Shown: positions 9,155 through 18,370 of the stretch, one piece after another
Layout of the letters: each line of letters starts with the position of its first letter
Position numbering within the stretch: the first letter of the stretch is position 1
Source of the DNA: Batkoa obscura
Lineage: Eukaryota > Entomophthoromycota > Entomophthoromycetes > Entomophthorales > Batkoaceae
Reading direction: 5' to 3'
Assembly: GCA_030770535.1 (NCBI GenBank)
Contig: JASVEC010000275.1
Location: forward strand, 1-20,732
Length of the DNA stretch: 20,732 nucleotides
Translations under genes and position numbers: made by a program
The notes under the pieces: model-generated
What the model was told of the DNA's origin: nothing
The model's database searches: none
Seen by the model: the letters and a program-made list of their open reading frames with translations, nothing else

Positions 9155-11620
9155 TGGGGTTGTCTGAATTAGTTTCATTATTTTATCCAATTTTAAAAAA
9201 ATTTGTATTTTAAAAACTTCGCTTAAAATTCTATAAAATCACATCTTTTATTAAAACAAAAGTACCCAAACACAGTTCTAAACCATTATATTATAGCTCA
9301 TACTGTAAGTTAGTTGAATTTCTACTAGATCTTAAATACATGTTCTTATAAAGCTTAATTGAGAAATATTTATTATCAACTGCTTTATAACCAACATTGT
9401 AGATTTATTATCAAATAAATAAACTACTTTAATGTTATAATTACATTATTAATATATTGCCAAGTTAATAAATAGCTGCATGGGAGGGAGTGGTCAGCCC
9501 CAAAACTATAATTGACCATCCCTATATAGTACAAGTAATAATAGTTTTTACATATTATTACAGTTACTTGTTCTTTGACTATTTATTAACTTAGCTATTA
9601 ATAACTTAAGTAATCCTAACATTTAACAATCTATTTCTATCATTCAACAAACTACTTACTTGCTTAGTAAATATCGAAATTTTTAAATTCTCTGTTATCT
9701 TCGTAAGGTAAGCTGGGATCGATCTTTTAATTTTTCTGTTTTCTATAGACTCTATAACTTTAATTGGGACTATATCGCTTTTTTTTGATGTATCAGATAC
9801 TGGATAACAATGTAGTTTATTGTTATGTTTAATAAAGTGTAAATACTTCTTAATGCCCTGCATCTCTATTATTCTTTTTGTATTTTTGTTTCTTTTATAC
9901 TTTTTAAAAATTATATCTGTTTTCCCATTATTAACAGTCGAGTTATTAATTTTATTATGCTCACAAATAAAAGCCTCAAATCTTGAAATTAATTGATCGA
10001 TATCTTCTATTTTACCTAACGCTTCAAAACTACTTTTCCATTTTGAAAGGTTTCCAAAATGTCCATCAACTATACTTTTTCCATGATGCTCAGCAAAAAA
10101 ATTAAGATTAACATTCAAACTACTATTTATTTTATGAATTTCTTTAAACATATAATGTAAGAACTCTTGGGATCTAAAATGATTTCCTGTATCTGCCCAT
10201 ATATTAATTTTTGTAAACTTTTTAAATAGAAGCTCTGTAGAGATTAAATCGATTAAACAATCTCCTGCATATGCTGAATCATGATTCAATATTTCAGATA
10301 AATAATCAAAGTAAACTTTGCCTATTGTTTTATCATCTTTTAAATATAATACACCAAAGCCTAATACTGATATAGCTTGTTTATTATAATGATCTAGATT
10401 TATTGAATCTGGTCTTGTCCCTATTTCCATATTTTGTTTAAAATCTAAAACTATTATACAACTTTTGTTATTTAATTTTTTGATAGTTTCATTAAATGTG
10501 TTTTTTTGAGTATCAACACAGAATTTATGTAATTTGTATAACTTTTCTTCTTCGTTGAAAATTTCTTCTATCTCTGTTTTGTTTTTTGCTGTATTTATTT
10601 TATTTTCAAATAACTTTTTCCTAACTGTATACTGGGTACATATATTACATAGATCCGTTTTTCTTGCTGGATTTTTGAAATTACTTGGTATATATTTAAA
10701 GAACGTTGACCTAGCTACTGCTTTATCTCTTAGATCATTCAAATATTTACTATATATCATTCTTCTACTTTTATTTAATATATATATATTATCTGATGAA
10801 TATTTACTATCGTTATTTTTTTTATTAAATCTTGATGAAATAGTTGAATCATTTAGTAAATATTGTATGATAGTTTCAATTTGGTCATCTTTAATTTTTT
10901 TTGTATTTTTAATAATAGGTTTTAATGTTGATATTTTATTATTATTACTTGTTTTTGAATAATCATATTGATTTCTATTTATATTAAACCCAAAACTCTT
11001 ACATTCATCAAAAGAATATACTGAAGCTATAGTTGATAATAACGCTACTTGCTGACTTTTGTTTCCTGTTTCCCTTAAAGCACTAATTTTATACATTACT
11101 TGATTAAGTTTATTATTATCGATAGTAAACTTTGATAATATATCTTTTCTTTGTTTTGTTTTATTATAAAATTCCATGAACCTTGGGTTGTTATAAGTAG
11201 CTTTTAAAATTGATGTAAATGAATTACAATGTTTATATTGTGTACTCCTCCCTATTGTATTGAAGTTTTCAAAAATTCCATTTCGAAGTTTAGTTATGAA
11301 AGTTTGCATTTTATTTTTATTTCAACAAAAAATAAAGTCAAATAAAGTCAAATAACTGTGTTTATATAATTATGTATTTATATAATTATATAATCATATA
11401 GTTATATATTATATATCTGTTAAATATCTAACAGAACTAACATAAAATATATAGTTAGGAAAATTAGCTATTTAAGAAAAGGAAACAATTAAAATAAGTT
11501 TTAAATAGAGACATTTAATTTTAGGCTTTTTAGATTTAACCGTTATATTGAACACAAACTTGGAATTTTAAATTTGGATTAATTTCTAAGTAGATTCTGA
11601 AACCAATTAGGACAGCCCCA
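9155..11620 (-). mobile_element. DNA transposon copy 2, 2,466 bp, apparently complete
   Basis: Same length, orientation and organisation as copy 1. The terminal repeats are 9155-9177 and 11598-11620, with TA flanks at 9153-9154 and 11621-11622. The outside sequences differ from those of copy 1, so this is an independent insertion and not a segmental duplication. Of about ten differences from copy 1, nine are transitions. The nested inverted repeats after the transposase stop are present at the corresponding offset (+3,625). Confidence 0.93.
9606..11309 (-). CDS. DDE-type transposase of transposon copy 2 (567 aa)
   Basis: Intact and identical in length to the copy-1 protein. It differs only by ILKATY for ILRATY (residue 36), YIPSNF for YIPTNF, and NKTEIEE for NKAEIEE (residue 245). 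The candidate zinc ligands (C221, C224, H261, C264) and catalytic acids (D289, D373, D415 or E407) are unchanged. Nine of the ten nucleotide differences between copies fall in this frame and six of those are silent, more than the roughly one quarter expected by chance. Selection on a working transposase between the copies' common ancestor and now is therefore plausible, though nine sites is a small sample. Superfamily not recognised. Confidence 0.88.
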   Translation of the reverse strand: MQTFITKLRNGIFENFNTIGRSTQYKHCNSFTSILKATYNNPRFMEFYNKTKQRKDILSKFTIDNNKLNQVMYKISALRETGNKSQQVALLSTIASVYSFDECKSFGFNINRNQYDYSKTSNNNKISTLKPIIKNTKKIKDDQIETIIQYLLNDSTISSRFNKKNNDSKYSSDNIYILNKSRRMIYSKYLNDLRDKAVARSTFFKYIPSNFKNPARKTDLCNICTQYTVRKKLFENKINTAKNKTEIEEIFNEEEKLYKLHKFCVDTQKNTFNETIKKLNNKSCIIVLDFKQNMEIGTRPDSINLDHYNKQAISVLGFGVLYLKDDKTIGKVYFDYLSEILNHDSAYAGDCLIDLISTELLFKKFTKINIWADTGNHFRSQEFLHYMFKEIHKINSSLNVNLNFFAEHHGKSIVDGHFGNLSKWKSSFEALGKIEDIDQLISRFEAFICEHNKINNSTVNNGKTDIIFKKYKRNKNTKRIIEMQGIKKYLHFIKHNNKLHCYPVSDTSKKSDIVPIKVIESIENRKIKRSIPAYLTKITENLKISIFTKQVSSLLNDRNRLLNVRIT

Positions 11621-12447
11621 TATCCTTTACCTAATAATTCATTATTGTTTAAAAATATCCTAAAGTGGAACTTTAGTTTTAAATTGATGGTAAAACAATG
11701 AGTATTAAATATGATAATTTACTATTGCTTTTAATATTGATACAATATACTTGAGTTTTATTCTTTTAAGGTATGGCTTCCATGCTAGTAAATTTAAGAA
11801 TACGGTTTAATAGAACTTTTCAACCAAAGTTGGGTCCAAATCTACAGAATTTATATGAAATACAGTGCAAAAAAGCAAGTACATCATAGTTTTTTTTAAA
11901 AACGGAGTTCAGAGGATTTAGCCTATAAGGTATGAGAGAAAAATTCAAACAGAGATTAGTTTTCAAGTTTAGTAAATATTCAAGGGGTTAAACTCATGTC
12001 TCTAAAGAAATAACCGAGAAAAGTTTCGAATATTCAATTTCGACTGTTAACTGTATAGTAGACGGTGAGGTTGTTTTTGTTAACAATGGGGTATTTATAT
12101 TCAAGGTAGAGAGATGTTGGTTTATAGTTAATTTGAGTCATAACTTACAATTTTTTTTAATCAACTCGATTTTATATAACATCGTATAGTAAATTTTGTA
12201 TACTAACATTCATTCTAATTTAAGTTTAAATAATAACTTTATTAAGCCAACTTTGTTTTTAATCTCCCAATATTAAATAAACCTAGACTTTATACTGACA
12301 TCTAGATTTTCTTTATTAAGATCTAGATTATTTATTGTCCCCCATTAGCATCATTTGTAATCTTGCTTTTAGTTTTGACCAAAAATATAAACAGGAAAAG
12401 GATAAAGTATTTGTTTTATCAAAACTTTAGATTAATAAATTTACTTT

Positions 12448-12458
12448 CGGCTAAACGG
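12448..12458 (+). promoter_or_regulatory. Candidate zinc-cluster binding site, CGG-N5-CGG direct repeat
   Basis: Zn2Cys6 dimers bind paired CGG triplets with fixed spacing, and CGG is scarce in this AT-rich DNA. Two CGG triplets in direct orientation with a 5-bp spacer lie 131 bp before the ATG of gene C. Autoregulation or cross-regulation by the local factors is an inference from position alone. Confidence 0.3.
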
Positions 12459-12528
12459 ACAAATAGCGAATTAGAATATTAAAGCTCACTATCACAAAAC
12501 TTTAAAAATCTTAATGAAAAGGCATTCC

Positions 12529-12564
12529 TATATAGTATATAAGCTAAATAAATTTATATTAAAA
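12529..12564 (+). promoter_or_regulatory. TATA-like core promoter region of gene C
   Basis: TATATAGTATATAA (12529-12542) and TATATTAAAA (12555-12564) lie 25-61 bp before the start codon. The second decamer recurs exactly 39 bp before the start of gene D (16594-16603). In an AT-rich genome this may partly be chance. Confidence 0.35.
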
Positions 12565-12589
12565 TAGTTTTTAATTAATTTTAATTTCA

Positions 12590-14371
12590 ATGCTAAAAGC
12601 TAGTAGTACTATAACTCGTAGTCAAAACAGATGTGACAGGTGTGTCCAACTTCATCGTAAATGCGATAGATTATTGCCCAAATGTCTGTATTGTGAAAAA
12701 AGGCAAAAAGAATGCAGTTATCCAAGTAAGAATGCATATGGTAAACAACTGTATATGATTGAGGAGAACATAATGAGTTTTAAAGTTATGGATCCACTTA
12801 AGCAAAATAATAAAAAGAAAAAGGAAAAAAGAGTTTTTGTAACGACTGTAATAAAAACGGATAGGAAAAACAAACCATACAAGTGTAGTTTAAGCTCAAA
12901 AAATAAGTCATCTGTAATAGATTTACTTAATAAATACGAGCAAGTCAAATCGCCTGATAACAATAGAGAGCTATATGCTTCCTTTGGCAACTTCCAAAAT
13001 ATTCACCGGATAATGAGCTTACGCAATATAATAATTCTACCAAAGCGCTCACCTACAACAGCAGAAGCTATATACCTTTCTGCATTATTAAAATCAAGTA
13101 TAAATTTAGCAGCACTTGTGCGAAAACATTGGACTGATTATTTTAGTATATTTAATTTTGAAAACATAAACTATTTTAACTCAATAATAAATAAAGCTAT
13201 AGATAATTATTTTGCTTATAACAATAAAACATTTCCCATGTTTGTAAGAGAAAATTTCAAACTATCGTCAAAGAATGAGACTTTAAGAATGGCTATACTA
13301 GTGTGTGGTTTAAAATACATGGAGAAATGTGAAATTGCTAGTAATTTAATGGAATACTTTAAAGCTAAACTGAGGATAGTAATAGGTATACCACATCAGA
13401 TTAAACCGAGCCTGAGCAACTTACAATCAATCGCAGCATTGTTAGTAGGTTTTAGTTCTATTACTTGGATACGGGATCAATTTGAACTATATCTTGCCAT
13501 ATTTGAGAAGCTGGCACAAACCCTTGGGCTACATATGACATACAAAAATATGGATACCATGTATAAGCTAGAACGTGCCATGACATATTCCTCGATTACA
13601 ATGATACAACTTGCATATAAATTAGTATCCGGGAGTTATTTTTCAAAACCTGAAAGGCCTAGATATTTAAGTATAAAGTATATCGAAATTTTAGATAGGC
13701 TATTGACTTGCAAAATAGTCTCTACTGAAGATCAAAACAGTAGAGCTTTTGATCTTGATTGCAATATTATTTTAAGTTCATTTTATAACGATTTCAGTCT
13801 TATCACTTTCTCAATACTTTTACTCAAAGAAAGCCATATAGAACTGGGGAGCTGTGGTAGCTCTCTAAGTAGAACAATATTTAAACTAATGAACAAAGCA
13901 GATTTTCTGAGGAGCCATTATTATAAACTTTTGATTTTAGTGGGAGTTATTAATAGTTCAAAAACATATCGCACTAAGGCATTGAAATATCAACAAATAA
14001 TATTATTTTTTTCACACTATTTAAAATTTATTATTCAATCTTTAAAATTCCCACAAATTTCCACTTTAAATGACTATAATCAAAGTAAAGAAATGAAAGA
14101 AACAGATTATTTCAATACTATACTAATAGAATGCTATTTAGTCATTAGTTATGGGATAAGGCTACCCTCTTATCATATGTTTCATTTTGGTCTAGGGATG
14201 ATTATTCAATGCTTAATATTCCTTTTAAAATACAAAGGTAAAAGTATGTTGAATTTTAATGGTATTATTAAAGATGGAATAAACTATATGAATGGGTTAA
14301 GCAGTATCAATAATTTCTACAATTTAGCAACAGATAATATTGAAAGTATTGAATACTCAAAAGTAAAATAG
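12590..14371 (+). CDS. Zn2Cys6 transcription factor C (593 aa), intact
   Basis: A single uninterrupted frame. The cluster RCDRCVQLHRKCDRLLPKC has cysteines at 15, 18, 25, 32, 35 and 42, exactly as in D; 21 of 31 residues across the cluster are identical to D. A short motif YGKQLYMIEENIMSFKV follows, then a lysine-rich stretch (about residues 76-100), which may serve as a nuclear localisation signal. The middle-homology region starts near residue 205 with NYFAYNNKTFPMFVRENF and LRMAILVCGLKYM. The C-terminal part is helical and hydrophobic (YHMFHFGLGMIIQCLIFLL), conserved in B and D. Expected role: nuclear regulator binding CGG-type sites, probably as a dimer; the target is not deducible. Intronless, unlike A and E. 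AATAAA lies at 14410-14415, 39 bp after the stop. Confidence 0.92.
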   Translation: MLKASSTITRSQNRCDRCVQLHRKCDRLLPKCLYCEKRQKECSYPSKNAYGKQLYMIEENIMSFKVMDPLKQNNKKKKEKRVFVTTVIKTDRKNKPYKCSLSSKNKSSVIDLLNKYEQVKSPDNNRELYASFGNFQNIHRIMSLRNIIILPKRSPTTAEAIYLSALLKSSINLAALVRKHWTDYFSIFNFENINYFNSIINKAIDNYFAYNNKTFPMFVRENFKLSSKNETLRMAILVCGLKYMEKCEIASNLMEYFKAKLRIVIGIPHQIKPSLSNLQSIAALLVGFSSITWIRDQFELYLAIFEKLAQTLGLHMTYKNMDTMYKLERAMTYSSITMIQLAYKLVSGSYFSKPERPRYLSIKYIEILDRLLTCKIVSTEDQNSRAFDLDCNIILSSFYNDFSLITFSILLLKESHIELGSCGSSLSRTIFKLMNKADFLRSHYYKLLILVGVINSSKTYRTKALKYQQIILFFSHYLKFIIQSLKFPQISTLNDYNQSKEMKETDYFNTILIECYLVISYGIRLPSYHMFHFGLGMIIQCLIFLLKYKGKSMLNFNGIIKDGINYMNGLSSINNFYNLATDNIESIEYSKVK

Positions 14372-14748
14372 TGCCCTTTGTATTTTATCTTATTTTATTT
14401 TTTAATTCAAATAAAGGCACTTTTATAAAGGTTTTATTGTTTATAATAAGATTTACAATGTGAAAATAAATTGAATTTTTGAATAAACTAAGATTAACTA
14501 GTTGAAAAAAATATGTTATTAAATTATAATAAATAGGCTATTTAAAAGAATATTTTCAATAGGATATTTTGAAAGTTATTAGAGCTTTGGAAATGATGTA
14601 GGTCCCTTTTTATAATATATCCTAGAACGAATTACTTGAAAGATGTTGTTCTATATTAATGATAAAATTTTTAAAAAACCTTGGCAAAATTTCTTAACTA
14701 TTTTTTGTTATTTAAGAGTCATAACAAAGTAGTATGCAAAAATTTATC

Positions 14749-14849
14749 TGGGGATGTTTTTTCTAGCTTCATCCTTTTTTTCGTTTTTTAAGTGCTATTT
14801 GAGTGAAAGGATTGTTAGTAAAACTCTTAAACAAAAAAATACATCTCCA
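14749..14849 (+). mobile_element. MITE copy 4 (TGGGG family)
   Basis: 101 bp beginning TGGGGATGTTTTTTCTAGCT and ending AAAAAAATACATCTCCA, with the core AAGTGCTATTTGAGTG. It is flanked by TC at 14747-14748 and TC at 14850-14851, a 2-bp duplication that is not TA. About 380 bp after gene C. Confidence 0.82.
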
Positions 14850-15481
14850 TCTTTTATCTTTTGTTGAAACGATTATTGCAGCCATGATATTTGATTCCAG
14901 ATTTAAAAATATATTAAAATGACTAATTTCAAACATTTCTCTATGTTTATAAAATTTAATAATTTAAGCTAATGTGAAAAGCTCTGATACATATTGTAAA
15001 ACCCTAATGTTTAAATTATGTTTAAGGAAAACTATAAAAGAATATTCTAGATGTCGCATAAATTATCTAATATACTTAAATTAAGAGTATACAAAGTCAT
15101 ATCTTTCAACTTGTAAGTTTCATTCTTTTTTTTAAAACAAATAAAATAAAACGAATAATAAAAAAGCTGACTAGTTAACAAAATATTTTAATATGCCGAT
15201 TCTTTTCGTTTAAAGAGGATTGTAACTTTGGGTGTTTTATTACATTAATAATAAAATATTGGATACTTAAGTTGCCCAGATTAAGGGATAAAGTCACCAA
15301 TGAAGTTCCTTTAATAAACTGAGAATTACACAACTAATCCTTATTTTCGAAAGCAATAGGAAAGTGGAATATAGCCCACTCCACTTATGTTTTCTAAAAT
15401 ATTGCCCATAAATAATATTTAGTTTAACTACGTTATGCTTCAAATTAATAAATAAACTGTTTTGGATCTTACCAAATTTAC

Positions 15482-15510
15482 ATTTTATATTTTATATTTT
15501 ATATTTTTTA
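15482..15510 (+). repeat. Short tandem repeat, unit ATTTTAT, about four copies
   Basis: ATTTTAT is repeated with period 7, followed by a T run. A simple AT-rich microsatellite; no function implied. Confidence 0.7.
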
Positions 15511-15810
15511 AATATTTCGATTCTTTATTCTAAATATTACTTTTTCTTTTTTTACAAACTTTTATAAAATTCAACTAAGCTGAGCCAAAAATATGAATTT
15601 GTATCTTGTTATAAATATATACATGTAATGTTCATTTTGGATTATAAAAATTAAGACTTGTATATTTAGTATACTTAAATCATACTCCCAATGTGAACAA
15701 ATATTAAGCGATATTGAAAATGCTAAAATTTATGTTTATGTGGCTTCTCTTGGTAAATCACCTTTCTATTTATAGTGTGTTGTTTCATAATAGTATAGTA
15801 AAAATTAACA

Positions 15811-15913
15811 TGGAGCTGTTTTTTTGGTTTCATAACTTTTTCCATTTTTTAAGCGCTATTTGAGCGGGGAGATTGTTAGTAAAATTATTAAGCAAAAAAA
15901 AAATACATCTTCA
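15811..15913 (+). mobile_element. MITE copy 5 (TGGGG family)
   Basis: 103 bp beginning TGGAGCTGTTTTTTTGGTTT and ending AAATACATCTTCA, with the core AAGCGCTATTTGAGCG intact. It is flanked by CA at 15809-15810 and CA at 15914-15915. The immediate surroundings also form a TTAACATG inverted pair around the ends, probably chance. About 730 bp upstream of gene D. Confidence 0.8.
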
Positions 15914-16593
15914 CATGTTAAACAAAATTAAGTATATTGCATTTTTATTTATAAATCATTTGAAAAATCACATAATATAATTTTTAAATTAGAATACAAA
16001 CTTTCTTGTAGACATTTATTATGGCTCTTTTTAGCTTTTATAAAACTCTCTCGAGACATTTTTGTAAAGCACGAAACTAAAAGTCACTTGATATATGATG
16101 GAACATTTCATTAATAATTAAATATGATAACAATTTCGTATTTATTATTAAATCATATGCTATTAAATCATTAGGCAGAAGTTTACAAATCCTAATAGAA
16201 TTTTTTATGGCTTAACTCATGAAGGTTAAATGAGTACAAACATAGCAACTGACTCCCTTTTACACTAAATAAAAAGCCATGTATATCGTTATGGTTTTGT
16301 TTAAGTAAAATAATTGACATAGCTATGCCAATATCTGTTAAGCTGAAACTCAGAATTATCACTTCTTATAAATTTATACTATAGAGGCTATTAATAGAAA
16401 TAGGAATATTTAGTGCATATATTAAATTTTTGTTAATAAACAAGATTTAAATTATAGTGTAATTACGGTAATGAATAAACTAAATAAATGTGTTATTGGC
16501 CTTGAAATAGGAATAACTGAGGCAGATTTTAGATAAATTAATCAATAAGCTTTGGATATCTAGTACCTCGAATTTTTGCGACTTTCGTAAAAG

Positions 16594-16603
16594 TATATTA
16601 AAA
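16594..16603 (+). promoter_or_regulatory. TATATTAAAA box before gene D
   Basis: An exact match to the decamer at 12555-12564 before gene C. It lies 39 bp before the D start codon and is followed by a pyrimidine-rich stretch. Confidence 0.35.
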
Positions 16604-16642
16604 CCTTTCTAACTTTTTTACTTTTTATTTTTGTAATATTGA

Positions 16643-18370
16643 ATGCAATCAAACATACAAACTACTTCCCGTAGTTCAACTAGATGCGACAGATGCATAA
16701 AGCTTCATCGAAAATGTAATAGATCATTACCAAATTGTCAATATTGCGAAAAAAGGAAAGCGTTGTGCACTTATTTAACAAAGAATATATATAGCAAACA
16801 GCTGCTTACAATAGAGGATAATATATCTAGTTTTAAGCTAGAAGGGTCAGCAAAAAAAAGGGTCGCAAATAAAGCTAAATTGCAAAAAGAAAAAATAGAA
16901 AGCAAAGATATGCATAACAAGGGATTGCAGCTAGTTAAATCAATAAAGGCTTTTCAAAATCAAACGGTATTAGAAATATTTAGAAGCTATCCAGACAAGA
17001 GGTCTTTCCAAAATTTGATGACTTTATTTCAATATCCATCACTATTTAGTCAAAACGAGAATCAATCTGTTTTGCTAGACCTAAGCTTAAAATTTGCACC
17101 ATTAGTAAAGAGCCAAAGAACACTTAGACCACATAGTATACCAGAAACAAGAAGGATAGTAAATTTAAATTTAATATTAAATAAAGCGTATGAGAGTTTT
17201 TTTATGTATAGTAATAAAATATTCCCAGTACTTATAAGGTCACATTTTGATATTTCTTCAAAGGAAGATCCTTTAAAGATGTCGATATTATTAGTTGGTT
17301 TAACCTATATGGAAAAAAGTGAAGTAACTAACTACCTTGAAGGATATTTCAAAAGCAAACTTAGAATTTATCTTGGTACACCTCATTTAATCAAACCGAC
17401 GTTACAAAATGTGCAAGCAATTTCTGTACTATTATTTTATTCACATTCAATTAATTGGGTTTATTCTCAATTTACAAATTATCTTGCATATTGTGCAAAA
17501 GCAATCCACCTTTTAGGCCTAGATTCCTATTCCAATAAAATCCATCCACATAAGTTACTCGAAAGAGCCATGCTGTACTCATGCCTAACAATGCTTCAAA
17601 CTTTTATTATTTTAATAACTGGATTTTATTTGTCTATGCCACGAAAGCCAAAATATTTGTTATATCAATATTTTAACGTTAGGGTTAACCTTGCAATGAA
17701 TAACAAAGTGATGCTTATTACCAAAGAAAGCTTTGATATAAGTTGCAAAATTACGATGTGTTCATTTTATTGTGATTTAAGTTTAATAGCGTTCCATATT
17801 CGTTTACTAAAAGAAAGTTATATAGCCTGTAATGATGATGATATAAGGATAAAAGAAGTAACAACACATCTGTTGAACAAAATTAAAAAAGTGAAAGAGC
17901 ATTACTTTACTATAATTATTCAACTAGGTATACCATCATATACAGGAAGCTTAAATCCATCAATTCGAGTCTATATAAATGTCATATTATTTCTTTGTCA
18001 TTTTTTGAAATTTTTTTCATTATCTCTAAAATTTTATCATCCTATGCAAATAGATACATCTCACTTTTCAACTCAGTTTTCACTAGAAAACGAAACAAAA
18101 TATTTAAACGAAATATTAATTGAGTGCCATTTAACTATTATTTATGGTACAAAGTTAAAGATACTTGAGATGTTTAGCTTTGGGTTGGGTATAATTACTC
18201 AATGTATCATCTTTCTTATTCGGTATAAAGCAAAAAGCAGTCTAAGTTTCAATAATACGGTTGAAAATGGATTATACTATTTGAAACAGTCAAGTAAAAT
18301 TGAAATATTTCACACCATGGCTACTATCAATATTAATATTATTGAATACATCAAAAGTAAATATGCTTGA
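16643..18370 (+). CDS. Zn2Cys6 transcription factor D (575 aa), intact
   Basis: An uninterrupted, intronless frame. The cluster RCDRCIKLHRKCNRSLPNC has cysteines at 15, 18, 25, 32, 35 and 42. The post-cluster motif is YSKQLLTIEDNISSFKL, then a basic segment near residues 72-88. SFQNLMTLFQYPS is shared with B (NLMTLIQYPS) and largely lost in C. The middle-homology region starts near residue 183 with SFFMYSNKIFPVLIRSHF and LKMSILLVGLTYM. The C-terminal helices MFSFGLGIITQCIIFLIRY match B and C. Gene C, a tandem paralogue in the same orientation, lies 2.27 kb upstream. Expected role: nuclear DNA-binding regulator; ligand and targets unknown. AATAAA lies at 18383-18388, just after the stop. Confidence 0.92.
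   Translation: MQSNIQTTSRSSTRCDRCIKLHRKCNRSLPNCQYCEKRKALCTYLTKNIYSKQLLTIEDNISSFKLEGSAKKRVANKAKLQKEKIESKDMHNKGLQLVKSIKAFQNQTVLEIFRSYPDKRSFQNLMTLFQYPSLFSQNENQSVLLDLSLKFAPLVKSQRTLRPHSIPETRRIVNLNLILNKAYESFFMYSNKIFPVLIRSHFDISSKEDPLKMSILLVGLTYMEKSEVTNYLEGYFKSKLRIYLGTPHLIKPTLQNVQAISVLLFYSHSINWVYSQFTNYLAYCAKAIHLLGLDSYSNKIHPHKLLERAMLYSCLTMLQTFIILITGFYLSMPRKPKYLLYQYFNVRVNLAMNNKVMLITKESFDISCKITMCSFYCDLSLIAFHIRLLKESYIACNDDDIRIKEVTTHLLNKIKKVKEHYFTIIIQLGIPSYTGSLNPSIRVYINVILFLCHFLKFFSLSLKFYHPMQIDTSHFSTQFSLENETKYLNEILIECHLTIIYGTKLKILEMFSFGLGIITQCIIFLIRYKAKSSLSFNNTVENGLYYLKQSSKIEIFHTMATININIIEYIKSKYA

Larger units (their letters stand above)
11621..12589. other. Intergenic, upstream of transcription factor C
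   Basis: 969 bp between transposon copy 2 and gene C. The last ~150 bp holds likely promoter elements: CGG-N5-CGG at 12448-12458, a TATATAGTATATAA box at 12529-12542 and TATATTAAAA at 12555-12564. A 38-codon ATG frame at 11773-11889 has no recognisable features and is not called a gene. No MITE copy is visible here. Confidence 0.5.
14372..16642. other. Intergenic between paralogues C and D, with two MITE copies
   Basis: 2.27 kb of AT-rich non-coding DNA. It includes the 3' region of C (AATAAA at 14410-14415), MITE copies at 14749-14849 and 15811-15913 in the same orientation, a short tandem repeat near 15482-15510, and a 7-bp hairpin (AAGTGGA with TCCACTT) near 15361-15384. TATATTAAAA at 16594-16603 marks the probable D core promoter. 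No gene is visible. Confidence 0.5.

Noticed and set aside
11773-11889. 38-codon ATG frame downstream of transposon copy 2
   Set aside because: Too short, with no recognisable motif, homologous copy in the window or promoter context.
12718-12990. 90-codon minus-strand frame within gene C
   Set aside because: Antisense shadow of the lysine-rich linker of factor C; the hydrophobic composition is an artefact of the opposite strand.
15803-15922. Longer TTAACATG inverted ends on MITE copy 5
   Set aside because: The other five copies end at TGGGG without this extension, so the extra match is probably chance in AT-rich flanks.
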